Of a stretch of DNA of 64,000 bases, positions 50,558 through 59,631 are shown one piece after another. This DNA is from Spirosoma utsteinense (GTDB taxonomy: Bacteria > Bacteroidota > Bacteroidia > Cytophagales > Spirosomataceae). Location of the stretch: contig NZ_VFIA01000003.1 in the NCBI RefSeq assembly GCF_014282275.1, positions 62,001-126,000 on the forward strand. The letters are read 5' to 3'. Position 1 is the first letter of the stretch; every line of letters begins with the position of its first letter. The translations under genes and the position numbers were made by a program. The notes beneath the pieces are model-generated. The model was given only the letters and a program-made list of their open reading frames with translations. It had not been told where the DNA came from and did no database searches.

Positions 50558-52069
50558 TTAGTCTTCTGTATTCTTGTTGTTCAGATGGCTGTGCCGACGG
50601 CTGTACAGGAAGTAGACGATAACGCCCAGGGTACACCAGATGACGAAGGAAATTTTCGTATCGGTACGCAGGTTGTACATCAGGTACAGGTTGGCCAGAA
50701 TACCCAGCGTGGCCACTACAGGCAGCGCCGGTGTCCGGTAAGGACGCTCCAGGTTAGGCTCCCGAACGCGCAGCAGCCAGACGGCTCCGCAAATCATGGC
50801 GAAAGCCAGCAGCGTTCCCGACGAGCACAGCTCCGACACTTTGTCGATGGGCGTCAGGGCGGCAACGGTCGAGACGATGGCACCCACCAGAATCGTGCTT
50901 TTCCAGGGTGTTTTGAACGTTGGGTGAATGGACGCAAACAGGTTTTTCGGTAGTAAACCATCTTTCGCCATACCCAGAAAGATCCGGGTTTGGCCGAGCA
51001 TCATCACCAGCATAACCGAGGTCAGACCTGCAATAGCCGCAATCGTAATCAGATACACCGCCCAGGTCAGCCCCTGATCGGCAAACGCCTGTGCTACCGG
51101 TGCTTTCAGGTCCAGCGCGTCGTATTTCACCATACCTGTCAGTACCAGCGAAACCAGGATATACAGGACTGTACAGATAATGAGCGATGCGATAATGGCG
51201 AAAGGAACGTCTTTCTTGGGGTTGATGGCCTCGCCCGCCTGGGTCGACACGGCATCGAAACCGATATAGGCGAAGAACACGATACCGGCAGCGGTTACAA
51301 TCCCGTTAAACCCGTAGTGCTGCTGACCACCCTTGTCCAAAACGGGCTCCGGAATGAACGGGGTCCAGTTGGCGACATCGACGTAAAACGAACCGGCAAT
51401 AATCACAAAAATAACCGTGGCTACCTTCAGGACAACGATGGCGTTGTTGGTGCTGGCGGCTTCCTTGATGCCTTTTACCAATACGTACGTTACGCACCAC
51501 ACGATCAGGAAGGCAGGCAGGTTAACGGCAAACGCGAAATCAGGAATATTTTCCCCGGCTGCCCGTAGCTTTTCAGCCTTTTCCTGAGCGGTAACCGGGT
51601 CGTTCATCAACCAGATAGGCAGATGGATATTCAGCAGATGAAGCAGTTTTTCGAAATACCCCGACCAGCTCACCGCCACGGTTGTGGCACCCATCATATA
51701 TTCGAGAATTAGATTCCAGCCGATAAGCCAGGCAAAAATTTCGCCAACTGTACCGTAGGAGTAGGCATACGCCGATCCTTCCACAGGCAGGATGGAGGCA
51801 AACTCAGCATAACATAAGGCGGCAAAAGCACAGGCAACACCAGCCATGACAAATGCCAGAGCCAGGGCAGGACCGGCCCATTCGTTTGCCGCGATACCGG
51901 TGAGTACAAACACCCCGCCACCAATAACGGCTCCGATACCGAGCGATGTCAGTGACCAGCGCGTTAGCACTCGTTTCAACTCGCTCTTTTTCATGTCGGC
52001 TTCATAAGCCGCCAAAGGCTTTTTCCGCCATATGCTGGTTGTATCAACTGGTCTTAGTTTCGTTTCCAT
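50558..52069 (-). CDS. APC-superfamily amino acid permease (cationic amino acid transporter-like)
   Basis: 503-residue inner membrane protein with 12 or more helices. LTSLGIGAVIGGGVFVLTGI near residue 40 is the first half-helix with the GxGxG substrate-binding motif of APC transporters. CYAEFASILPVEGSAYAYSY near 90 and FFAYIGFDAVSTQAGEAINP near 270 match the CAT branch. The hydrophilic N-terminus (TSIWRKKPLAAYEADMKKSE) is usual for this group. Substrate unknown. Upstream, a near-perfect 22-base-arm palindrome lies in the gap after secDF. Confidence 0.9.
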   Translation of the reverse strand: METKLRPVDTTSIWRKKPLAAYEADMKKSELKRVLTRWSLTSLGIGAVIGGGVFVLTGIAANEWAGPALALAFVMAGVACAFAALCYAEFASILPVEGSAYAYSYGTVGEIFAWLIGWNLILEYMMGATTVAVSWSGYFEKLLHLLNIHLPIWLMNDPVTAQEKAEKLRAAGENIPDFAFAVNLPAFLIVWCVTYVLVKGIKEAASTNNAIVVLKVATVIFVIIAGSFYVDVANWTPFIPEPVLDKGGQQHYGFNGIVTAAGIVFFAYIGFDAVSTQAGEAINPKKDVPFAIIASLIICTVLYILVSLVLTGMVKYDALDLKAPVAQAFADQGLTWAVYLITIAAIAGLTSVMLVMMLGQTRIFLGMAKDGLLPKNLFASIHPTFKTPWKSTILVGAIVSTVAALTPIDKVSELCSSGTLLAFAMICGAVWLLRVREPNLERPYRTPALPVVATLGILANLYLMYNLRTDTKISFVIWCTLGVIVYFLYSRRHSHLNNKNTED

Positions 52070-52146
52070 TCAGGGAAATAGAGTTTGGTGATTTAGTCTT
52101 TTGGAAAAAGATTGTTGGGCTAAACGCGGGGAAATATACGAAATAT

Positions 52147-52215
52147 AAAGGGCGAAAGGGTGAAAGAGAAAACCTGACCAGTCGTTTTCTGCGCTCTTTC
52201 ACTCTTTCGCCCTTT
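52147..52215. repeat. Near-perfect inverted repeat with 22-base arms, secDF-APC gap
   Basis: Arm 52147-52168 (AAAGGGCGAAAGGGTGAAAG plus AG) pairs with 52194-52215 with one G-T wobble. The loop is 25 bases. It is nearly a pure purine arm against a pyrimidine arm, with AAAGGGCG/AAAGGGTG as internal repeat. It starts 12 bases after the secDF stop (minus strand) and ends 78 bases before the permease start. Confidence 0.9.
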
Positions 52216-52226
52216 TACTCATCGTA

Positions 52227-55200
52227 TTACGACTGCGAAGGCCGGATCAATGGCTTCTTGTCTTTCTTCTCTTTCTTGGCTGTGAACTCCTCAGGCGTGG
52301 CCGCAGCCGACGTGGTGAACTCCGTTGGAACAGCATCATACCCTACTTTCTTTTCCGTAACAACTGGCTTAAGGGGTTCTTCTTTCAGTTCATCACGGCT
52401 CAGCGAATCGACTACGATCGGCGTGGCAACGAACAGCGACGAATAGGTACCTACGATAACCCCGATCAGCATAGCAAACGAGAAACCACGGATGGTTTCA
52501 CCGCCGAAGATGAACAGCACCAGCAGCACCAGAATCGTGGAGAAACCCGTAACAGCCGTACGGCTCAGTGTACTGTTCAGGGCGTTGTTGATAATCGTTG
52601 GGATGCTTTCTTTCTTGCCTTTATTCTCGGCCAGGTATTCCCGTACCCGGTCGAACACCACCACCGTATCGTTCATGGAATAACCCATGATCGTCAGCAG
52701 AGCACCAACGAAGGCCTGGTCAACGTCGAGCGAGAACGGTAGCAGCCCGTTGAAAATAGTGAAGATAGCCAGAATGATCAGCACATCGTGGAACATGGCC
52801 ACCACCGCACCATAGCCAAACGCCAGCCGTTTGAACCGGATCAGGATATAGACGAATACAACGGCTACAGCCAGCAGTATCGACCACAGCGCCGACGTCA
52901 GAATATCGTAAGCGATGGTTGGTCCCACCTTCTGCGAACTTTGGATCTGGGCGGGGTTACCCTTGATGCTGCTCAGCCCTTTGTAGATCGTAGCTTCGGC
53001 TTTTTTATCGGCACCCTGCGAGTTGTCATCAACCAGGAAAGGCGTCGTTATTTTTACCTGGTTCGAGCCAATACCCGTACCACCGTAAGTTTTTACCTCC
53101 GGCGAAGCACCCAGTACCGTTTCCAGCGAGTTCCGTACGTCGTCGGTGCTGACAGCCTTTTCAAAGCGCACTACATAAGAACGACCGCCTTTGAAATCGA
53201 CACCCAGACCAAAGCCTCTGAAAACAGCCGAAATGATACCCAACCCGATGATTACCGATGAAACGGTGTAATACAGCTTCCGGCGCGATACGAAGTCGAA
53301 GTTTGAATCGGCAAACAGATTCTTAGCCCATGCCGAGCTAAAGGTCAGCGTTTTGCCATTACGGATGTAGTATTCCAGAATCAGGCGGGTAATGAAGATA
53401 GCCGCAAACAACGAAGTCAGAATACCAATGATCAGGGTGGTAGCAAAACCCAGGATCAATCCCGTACCGAACATAAACAGGACAATACCCGTCAGGAAGG
53501 TCGTTACGTTGGAGTCGATGATCGACGACAGCGCGTTTTTGAATCCATCGCCAACGGCCTGCTTGAAGCCTTTCCCTTCGGCCAGTTCTTCTTTAATCCG
53601 CTCGAAAATAAGTACGTTGGCATCGACAGCCATACCAATCGACAATACGATACCGGCAATACCCGGCATAGTCAGTACGGCACCCAGCGAGGCCATCACA
53701 CCCAGCAGGAAGAACAAGTTGATGATCAGCGCAAGGTCGGCAATCAGACCAGCCCGGTTGTAGTAGAATACCACAAACGCCAGCACCAGCAGAATGCCGA
53801 TCACCGACGACAGCACACCCGCCTGTACGGCTTCCGAACCCAGCGTAGCACCCACGATGCTCTCTTCCACAATGTTGGTAGGAGCTGGTAGCTTACCGGC
53901 CTTCAGCACGTTCGACATGTCTTTGGTTTCTTCTACCGTGAAGTTACCCGAGATGCTCGAACGACCGTTTGGAATTTCGTTCTGTACGTTAGGAGCGGTA
54001 TAAACCAGGTTGTCGAGCAAAATGGCTACCGGACGGCCTACGTTGGCGGCTGTCAGGTTCTTCCACTTGCGGGCCCCTTCGGCGTTCATGTTCATGGTCA
54101 CTTCCGGACGGCCCCGATCGTCGTAATCGTTAGCGGCATCGGTAATCACGTCGCCTTCGAGCGGAGCGCGGCCAGCGGGCTTCTTGAGGAAGTACAATGG
54201 CAGAATTTCTTTGCCGTCAGTAGCTTTGAACGTCTTGCGATCCCAGGCGAAGAACGCATCGGCCGGGAATTGGCCCCGTACTTCCGGCGCATTCAGGACG
54301 GCATTAGCACGGGCGGTATCTTTCAGGTAAACACCTAGCTGATCCTGACCAACGGGCAGAAACAACTGAGTCAGGGCTGTACCCTGGGCTGATGCAGCCG
54401 CCGTATCTTTAGCTCCCGTCGAGTCTGTTTTGTTACCCTGTGCCAACTGCGATTCGAGGCTCGTTCCGGTAGCAGCCGTACCACCAGTCGGAGCGGTTGT
54501 TTTGCCAGCCGTACCGAGTGCGGCTTTACGGGCAGCCTCCTGCGAAACCAGATAAGCGCCCATACCTTCGAGGGCCGGGGCCAGTTCGTTCAGGCGATAC
54601 ACTTCCGTAAATTCCAGTTTGGCAGCACCAGTAAGCAGACGACGAACACGCTCGGGGTTATCGACACCCGGCAATTCGATCTGAATCCGACCCGAACCGG
54701 GCAGGCGCTGGATGTTTGGGTTAGCCACCCCGAATTTATCCACACGCGCCTGAATGATCTGGAAGGCGCGGGTAATGGCTCCGTTCACTTCGTCATTCAG
54801 CATCTTCCGGACTTCGGTGTCCGACGACTGGTAGTTGATCTTTCCCCGGTTGGCGCTGGTAGCGAAGATCGTAGCCAGTTTCGTATCGGGGGCCAGCTCT
54901 TTGAAGTTGCTAACGAACAGATCGACATAGCTGGTGTTGCTCGTCTTTTTGTCCTCGTTGGCTTGCTTCAGCGCCTGGGAGAACTTCGGATCGCGGTTGT
55001 TGCCCGACAGGCTGCGCAGCACATCGGCAGGCGACACTTCGAGCACAACGTGCATACCACCCTGGAGGTCAAGCCCCAGACCAAGCTCACGCTCACTTAC
55101 TTCCTGTAGGGTACTACCCAGGAAAACAGGCTCTTTCCACAGGGAATCGAGGTATCGTTGTTTTTTGCTACGATCTACCTCGCCCGATTTGCTGGTAGCG

Positions 55201-55313
55201 AAGGCCTCGGCATCGGACTTGATGCTCCGCGAGACGAACGTAAACGACAGGAAATACAGGCATATAGCCGTGATGACACCCGTTAGAATTAGTATTCCGG
55301 TTCTGTTTTGCAT
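52227..55313 (-). CDS. secDF: Protein translocase subunit SecDF (fused)
   Basis: 1028-residue inner membrane protein that uses the proton gradient to help pull preproteins through SecYEG. SecD and SecF are fused, as usual in Bacteroidota. The SecD part has LGLGLDLQGGMHVVLEV near residue 75, a large periplasmic domain with a low-complexity insert (about 285-325), and six helices with GIAGIVLSIGMAVDANVLIF. The SecF part has LGVDFKGGRSYVVRF near 703 and YSMNDTVVVFDRVREYL near 875. The charged C-terminal tail (EEFTAKKEKKDKKPLIRPSQ) is cytoplasmic. The gene is followed by a palindrome and preceded by a small membrane protein gene. Confidence 0.96.
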   Translation of the reverse strand: MQNRTGILILTGVITAICLYFLSFTFVSRSIKSDAEAFATSKSGEVDRSKKQRYLDSLWKEPVFLGSTLQEVSERELGLGLDLQGGMHVVLEVSPADVLRSLSGNNRDPKFSQALKQANEDKKTSNTSYVDLFVSNFKELAPDTKLATIFATSANRGKINYQSSDTEVRKMLNDEVNGAITRAFQIIQARVDKFGVANPNIQRLPGSGRIQIELPGVDNPERVRRLLTGAAKLEFTEVYRLNELAPALEGMGAYLVSQEAARKAALGTAGKTTAPTGGTAATGTSLESQLAQGNKTDSTGAKDTAAASAQGTALTQLFLPVGQDQLGVYLKDTARANAVLNAPEVRGQFPADAFFAWDRKTFKATDGKEILPLYFLKKPAGRAPLEGDVITDAANDYDDRGRPEVTMNMNAEGARKWKNLTAANVGRPVAILLDNLVYTAPNVQNEIPNGRSSISGNFTVEETKDMSNVLKAGKLPAPTNIVEESIVGATLGSEAVQAGVLSSVIGILLVLAFVVFYYNRAGLIADLALIINLFFLLGVMASLGAVLTMPGIAGIVLSIGMAVDANVLIFERIKEELAEGKGFKQAVGDGFKNALSSIIDSNVTTFLTGIVLFMFGTGLILGFATTLIIGILTSLFAAIFITRLILEYYIRNGKTLTFSSAWAKNLFADSNFDFVSRRKLYYTVSSVIIGLGIISAVFRGFGLGVDFKGGRSYVVRFEKAVSTDDVRNSLETVLGASPEVKTYGGTGIGSNQVKITTPFLVDDNSQGADKKAEATIYKGLSSIKGNPAQIQSSQKVGPTIAYDILTSALWSILLAVAVVFVYILIRFKRLAFGYGAVVAMFHDVLIILAIFTIFNGLLPFSLDVDQAFVGALLTIMGYSMNDTVVVFDRVREYLAENKGKKESIPTIINNALNSTLSRTAVTGFSTILVLLVLFIFGGETIRGFSFAMLIGVIVGTYSSLFVATPIVVDSLSRDELKEEPLKPVVTEKKVGYDAVPTEFTTSAAATPEEFTAKKEKKDKKPLIRPSQS

Positions 55314-55441
55314 TGAAAAATACAGGCTGTAGCCCGTTTTGGGAAATTGGTATTAAATCAGGTAAGCAGTACAAAACCCATGGAAATGGGTTTACAGGGA
55401 TTCGGCGCAGACAACTGAGTCATTGACCCGTCTGCCGTGAA

Positions 55442-55837
55442 TCAGGGAGCATTGGGCGCTATGGCATGCCCAAAAACGTGCTGGAGGTAAGAAAAGAAAT
55501 AATGCGGGTAGGTGAAGTGCCGGAGCAGGGGAACGCTCAACAGCAACAGAATCATGAAGGTTGGCGTTGGCAGCAGAAAAGCCGTCTGGCTGCCACCACC
55601 CACGGTAGGCGCCGATATGACAACGGCTTCGAACTGAGCGGTGCTGAGCTGGGCGTCGGTCGACTGTGGCCCTTCTGCTTTCTTCGACTTTGCCTGACTG
55701 GCAGCCGCATCAGCTACTTTTTTCGTCTGCAAAGCCTGCTGTTGTACCAGCCCGTCATGCCCCCACACTGCCGTAAATAGCAGCAACGTAGCCAGTAACA
55801 GGCCAGAAAGACGTTGTATGACGCGGGGTTGCTTCAT
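55442..55837 (-). CDS. Small membrane or exported protein, unknown
   Basis: 131-residue protein. A hydrophobic N-terminus (LSGLLLATLLLFTAVWG) may be a signal peptide or anchor. A Lys/Ala/Gln-rich stretch follows (residues 38-62), and a second hydrophobic helix near 88-104 (TPTFMILLLLSVPLLRHF), then an aromatic/His-rich tail (YPHYFFSYLQHVFGHA). It is located 128 bases upstream of secDF on the same strand. No family recognised. An envelope role is plausible from the topology only. Confidence 0.6.
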   Translation of the reverse strand: MKQPRVIQRLSGLLLATLLLFTAVWGHDGLVQQQALQTKKVADAAASQAKSKKAEGPQSTDAQLSTAQFEAVVISAPTVGGGSQTAFLLPTPTFMILLLLSVPLLRHFTYPHYFFSYLQHVFGHAIAPNAP

Positions 55838-56044
55838 GTTTTCCTTTAACGGATTACAAATTTCGTACCATTTGAGGAGATGTGCAAGTGGTTTGGACAG
55901 GATTGCTGCGATGAACAGGATTTCATTTTGCCATTGCCGCTTTTATGCATACAAACGTACACGTCGCCGGGATGCCAAAAGGCTACAGGGTAGTAAAACG
56001 ACGGCCGTAAGCCAGTCAAAAAAGAAATCCCGTACCTTGCGCCC

Positions 56045-56878
56045 ATGAATCTGCACGAATTTATTCAGCTAGCCCTTGCCGAAGATGTTGGCGATGGCGA
56101 CCATACCTCCCTGTCAACAATCCCGGCTGATGCCCAGAAACGCGCCCGACTCCTGGTTAAAGAAGCGGGTATACTGGCGGGTGTCGAGGTAGCACAAGCT
56201 ATTTTTGCCGAAGTCGATCCTTCATTTACCGTCGAGGTGCTGATGCCGGACGGAGCCAGTATCAAACCCGGCGACATTGTCCTGACCGTTAGCGGCAACG
56301 CCCGTAATATCCTCACCGCCGAACGGCTGGTGCTTAACTGCATGCAGCGCATGAGCGGCATTGCTACCCATACCCGCGAACTGGTAAGCCTGCTGGACGG
56401 TACGCGGGCGCAGTTGCTGGACACCCGCAAAACCACGCCTAATTTCCGGATTTGCGAGAAAATGGCAACCAAGATCGGAGGAGCCGTTAACCACCGGTTC
56501 GGCTTATACGACATGATCCTGATCAAAGATAACCATGTCGATTATGCCGGTGGCATCGAAGCGGCCATTACCAAAGCCCTAGCGTACCTGGAAGAAACCG
56601 GCCGGACGCTACGCATCGAGGTGGAGACCCGCAACCGCGCCGAAGTGGAAGAGGTGCTGCGCGTCGGTCAGGTCGATGTGATCCTGCTCGACAATTTCCA
56701 GCCCGACGGCATCCGCGATATGGTACGACTTGTCAATGGCCGCTACACGACCGAAGCCTCGGGTGGTATCGACGAAACCAACCTGCGGGCTTATGCCGAA
56801 ACAGGCGTGGACTTTATCTCGTCCGGGGCACTGACCCACCAGATCAAAAGTCTGGATCTGAGCCTGAAAGCATACTAA
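56045..56878 (+). CDS. nadC: Nicotinate-nucleotide pyrophosphorylase (quinolinate phosphoribosyltransferase)
   Basis: 277-residue NadC, which makes nicotinate mononucleotide from quinolinate and PRPP in NAD synthesis. LAEDVGDGDHTSLSTIP near residue 11 is the family opening. LNCMQRMSGIATHTR near 95, LLDTRKTTPNFRICEKMATK near 122, GGAVNHRFGLYDMILIKDNH near 143 and VEVETRNRAEVEEVL near 190 supply the binding Arg, His and Lys residues. The C-terminus TGVDFISSGALTHQIKSLDL is typical. nadA and nadB are not present. Divergent from the small membrane protein gene. Confidence 0.96.
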   Translation: MNLHEFIQLALAEDVGDGDHTSLSTIPADAQKRARLLVKEAGILAGVEVAQAIFAEVDPSFTVEVLMPDGASIKPGDIVLTVSGNARNILTAERLVLNCMQRMSGIATHTRELVSLLDGTRAQLLDTRKTTPNFRICEKMATKIGGAVNHRFGLYDMILIKDNHVDYAGGIEAAITKALAYLEETGRTLRIEVETRNRAEVEEVLRVGQVDVILLDNFQPDGIRDMVRLVNGRYTTEASGGIDETNLRAYAETGVDFISSGALTHQIKSLDLSLKAY

Positions 56879-57006
56879 CCGTACCGGTAAAACTGCCGGA
56901 TTAATTAACGTGAACTATGGCTGATTTAAAAATTCAACTACTTAATTAGAAATTTTCCCATTAGCCACATCAATTAAAGACAATTCGTTTTCTGGCAACC
57001 AGCCCG

Positions 57007-58296
57007 TTAGTTATCGACGTTTTTGATGACTGGTCGATTGTCGTTCCTTCGTTTCTCGTAGGAAATGAGGAACGGGCTCAAGTCGGGAGTGTGAGTACGT
57101 TTCCGGGTCAGTTCGTGCTGGTAAATCGTCTGGCCCAACTGGTACATGAACGGGTGCCCTATGGATTCGTATTCGTATCTATCGTCATTCAAAATTCCAT
57201 CCCGGTTGACATAAGCGGTGGCGGTGAGCATGTACTCTACCTTGTTCTCGAAATCGACCACATAGGAAGCATCGGTAAGAAATCCATACGCCCACCCTAC
57301 CTTGTTGAATACCCGGACGCCCGCCGGCAGACTGTGGTGCAGGCTATCCATAAAAAAGAATTTCACGTAGCTGTCGTAATACTGGACAGCATCGTATTTG
57401 GGGTAGTTCGTTTCACCGGGATACTGCGACAGGTACTGACGGATAAACGCATAATCGTCTGGCTTGAGCGCAAACCGCTGCGTTTCGGGTACCGACGCCG
57501 GAAACATCACCGACTGCAGTATCTGCTGGAGCGTTTCGAGCGGTAGTTTATTGCGGCCGGTAAAGTCGAACGGTTGCCGCACCAGGCTGTCTTTCCCCAC
57601 GATATACCCCCGCCCCAACGTGTCGATACGCCGGGCGTCGAACGGATCTTCATTGTAGGCTGCTGGCTGTGAATAGATCATTTGCCCATCTTCCCCAATA
57701 AACCGCACCGGGTTGGTATGGCGGTTCTGGTCGGGCGTCATCCTCACAAACCGGTGGGTGATGCGCGTGTCGGGGTACCCTTTCGCATGCAGCGACCGGT
57801 TAATTTCACCCTGGCCCACAAACTCATACATACGGCTATACGGGTCGTTCTCGCTCACCAGAAAAGCCTTCCGAATCAAATGGGCCACAGACGGATAGCC
57901 GTTCGGCGCGCTATTGTCCTGCCATTCTTTCGTTTGCCCGTTATAGGCACTGTCGAACTGCATGGCGGTAAACTTGTTCACCTGCGGCCTGTTCAGCCGA
58001 TTCAGTTTCTCCAGGGAGAGAAGCGCCAGCGGCAGTTTCACCGTAGACGCCGGGTTGAAATACTCCGTACTGTCGACCCGAAAATAGTAGTTCGTACATG
58101 TGGGCCTGTTGGCTTTATCCCGGTTGATCTGGGTGTATATGATCTGTAGCCGGTACTGATCGGGGTGGCGAATCACCTCCTGGAAGATGGGATGCTGGTT
58201 CTTCTGAAACAACTTCGTCAGATAGGCATCCGTCCGGGCCTGACCGTAACTGGCCGATAAACACAACGATAGAAGGCAGGTAAAGTATGTTTTCAT
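57007..58296 (-). CDS. Secreted serine hydrolase, class A beta-lactamase-like
   Basis: 429-residue protein with a signal peptide (YFTCLLSLCLSASYGQ). The three active-site motifs of the penicillin-recognising fold are visible: STVK near residues 84-87 (SxxK nucleophile), SEN near 145 (SxN), and KVG near 335 (KxG). The spacing between the second and third motifs is larger than in true beta-lactamases because of an inserted region of about 100 residues (DQNRHTNPVRFIGEDGQMIY and following). This suggests a distinct peptidase or esterase rather than antibiotic resistance. It starts 15 bases downstream of the DUF3037 gene on the same strand. Confidence 0.8.
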   Translation of the reverse strand: MKTYFTCLLSLCLSASYGQARTDAYLTKLFQKNQHPIFQEVIRHPDQYRLQIIYTQINRDKANRPTCTNYYFRVDSTEYFNPASTVKLPLALLSLEKLNRLNRPQVNKFTAMQFDSAYNGQTKEWQDNSAPNGYPSVAHLIRKAFLVSENDPYSRMYEFVGQGEINRSLHAKGYPDTRITHRFVRMTPDQNRHTNPVRFIGEDGQMIYSQPAAYNEDPFDARRIDTLGRGYIVGKDSLVRQPFDFTGRNKLPLETLQQILQSVMFPASVPETQRFALKPDDYAFIRQYLSQYPGETNYPKYDAVQYYDSYVKFFFMDSLHHSLPAGVRVFNKVGWAYGFLTDASYVVDFENKVEYMLTATAYVNRDGILNDDRYEYESIGHPFMYQLGQTIYQHELTRKRTHTPDLSPFLISYEKRRNDNRPVIKNVDN

Positions 58297-58311
58297 GGGA
58301 GAGGGCGGTAG

Positions 58312-58698
58312 CTACAAAACCAACTGATCGAACAGCCGGGCAAGCGTGTCAGCGGGATCGACGCACAGGCCGGGATGCACGGGCGATGTCTGAACGAGGG
58401 TACTCCGGGCTGCCGTAAGCCAGCGAAAACGCCCGGAAACCGGCAGCTGACCGATAATGCCACCTTCTTTTCGACCCGCGCAGATTCGTTCGAACGCCCG
58501 TAGTCGCTCATGTAACTCGGTCATGTCCAGCTCACACGGAAACACCCGCAGCCGCTCCTCAGGTAAGGTATATTTCGTTTGCAGAAAACCCTGTGCCGAA
58601 CAATACAGGATGATGCCGACGTTCACAAACTCTTCACGTTCAACGCGGGGCACAACCCGGATTACGGCATACTCAAACAAGTACTTTTCTGGCATCAT
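58312..58698 (-). CDS. DUF3037 family protein
   Basis: 128-residue protein whose opening, YLFEYAVIRVVPRVEREEFV followed by NVGIILYC, is the DUF3037 signature. The family is widespread but uncharacterised and typically lies next to a HipA-like kinase gene, as here. The start is taken at 58698 (MMPEKYLF), so it overlaps the end of the HipA-like gene by 26 bases; the next codon is also ATG. The C-terminus WLTAARSTLVQTSPVHPGLC is conserved in the homologues I recall. Possibly a partner or regulator of the kinase; unknown. Confidence 0.85.
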   Translation of the reverse strand: MMPEKYLFEYAVIRVVPRVEREEFVNVGIILYCSAQGFLQTKYTLPEERLRVFPCELDMTELHERLRAFERICAGRKEGGIIGQLPVSGRFRWLTAARSTLVQTSPVHPGLCVDPADTLARLFDQLVL

Positions 58699-59473
58699 TC
58701 GCAGCGTTGACAAAGTGGTGTGAATTGGCCAGGCGGGTATCCAGAAACCGGGCATAGATCCGACGGCGTTCGTCGGGTGAGTCGCCCGATGGATCGTCGG
58801 TCACCAGCCACTCGTTGGGGATGAGCTGAACAACAGACTCGATGCGGTCAGGTGTCAGCCGTTGCCGGAAATCGGCGTCTACAGCGTCAAGTTCCGTAGC
58901 GCGGGGCAGCAGGACGTGGTCTTTGATGGGCGCGAATGGGCGCAGGGCCTGCTCCTCCCACGGCTGACCCGAGTGATGGAAATAAAGGGCAGCACCGTGG
59001 TCGATAAGCCAGAGTTCTTTATGCCAGATGAGCATGTTCGTGTTGCGGGCCGTTCGGTCTACGTTCGTTATCAGGCAGTCGAACCAGACGATCTCCGAGG
59101 CTAGCCGCGCATCGACCGTCGTGACCAGCGGGTCGAATGTGATGGCTCCCGAGAGGTAGTGTAAGCCCAGGTTCAACCCTTCGCTGGCCCGCAGCAAGTC
59201 CTGAATCTCCTCGTCGGGCTCGGTACGGCCAAAAGCGGCATCGAGCGTAACGAAGACGATTTCAGGAATTTTCAACCCCAGCATCCGCGCCAGCTCACCG
59301 GCAATCAGTTCGGCAATGAGGGCTTTCGATCCCTGCCCTGCTCCTCTGAATTTCAGGACATACAGAAAATCGTCGTCGGCTTCGACGATGGCGGGCAGGG
59401 AGCCTCCCTCACGCAGGGGCGTCACATAGCGCGTGACGTTGACGGTTCGGAGTTCAGGTTGGCGTTGGGGCAC
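58673..59473 (-). CDS. HipA-like kinase domain protein (HipA_2 type)
   Basis: 266-residue protein. FLYVLKFRGAGQGSKALIAE near residue 37 holds the putative ATP Lys (LKF) and a Gly-rich loop. FDCLITNVDRTARNTNMLIW near 133 is the HipA catalytic loop (N-x-DR...N). LWLIDHGAALYF near 156 is the metal-binding Asp loop. It is shorter than HipA (about 440 residues) and lacks the N-terminal Couple_hipA domain. No HipB-like HTH gene is adjacent; instead DUF3037 overlaps its 3' end. It may be a Ser/Thr kinase of a non-classical toxin module or a housekeeping kinase. Confidence 0.82.
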   Translation of the reverse strand: MPQRQPELRTVNVTRYVTPLREGGSLPAIVEADDDFLYVLKFRGAGQGSKALIAELIAGELARMLGLKIPEIVFVTLDAAFGRTEPDEEIQDLLRASEGLNLGLHYLSGAITFDPLVTTVDARLASEIVWFDCLITNVDRTARNTNMLIWHKELWLIDHGAALYFHHSGQPWEEQALRPFAPIKDHVLLPRATELDAVDADFRQRLTPDRIESVVQLIPNEWLVTDDPSGDSPDERRRIYARFLDTRLANSHHFVNAANDARKVLV

Positions 59474-59574
59474 AGATTACTCAGATTGAAACGTTGACAT
59501 TTGAACTACCCGCCGTATTCCCGGTAGAAAGGCGTCTGGATCGGGAAAATGTAGGGCTAATTTCCGAAAAACAT

Positions 59575-59608
59575 ACTAAAAGCCGGAACACAGGCCCCGG
59601 CTTTTAGT
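59575..59608 (-). terminator. Rho-independent terminator after the M16 protease
   Basis: ACTAAAAGCCGG (59575-59586) is exactly complementary to CCGGCTTTTAGT (59597-59608) with a 10-base loop. Reading the minus strand, the hairpin is followed by ATGTTTTTC, a T-run. It lies 23 bases after the protease stop codon. Confidence 0.85.
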
Positions 59609-59631
59609 AAAGCATTAACGGCTCCTGGTTG

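Noticed and set aside
54736..54744. Exact DnaA box TTATCCACA
   Set aside because: Single copy inside the secDF coding sequence with no second box nearby; expected by chance about once in a window this size.
55993..56006. GTAAAACGACGGCC, identical to the first 14 bases of the M13 forward primer
   Set aside because: The following bases differ and the flanks are ordinary upstream DNA of nadC. No vector sequence surrounds it, so contamination is unlikely; treated as coincidence.
57007..58296. Calling this an antibiotic-resistance beta-lactamase
   Set aside because: SxxK, SxN and KxG are present, but a large insertion and the overall length are unlike true class A enzymes; kept as a generic serine hydrolase.
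58673..59473. Classical HipBA toxin-antitoxin operon
   Set aside because: No HipB-like helix-turn-helix gene is adjacent and the kinase lacks the N-terminal HipA domain.
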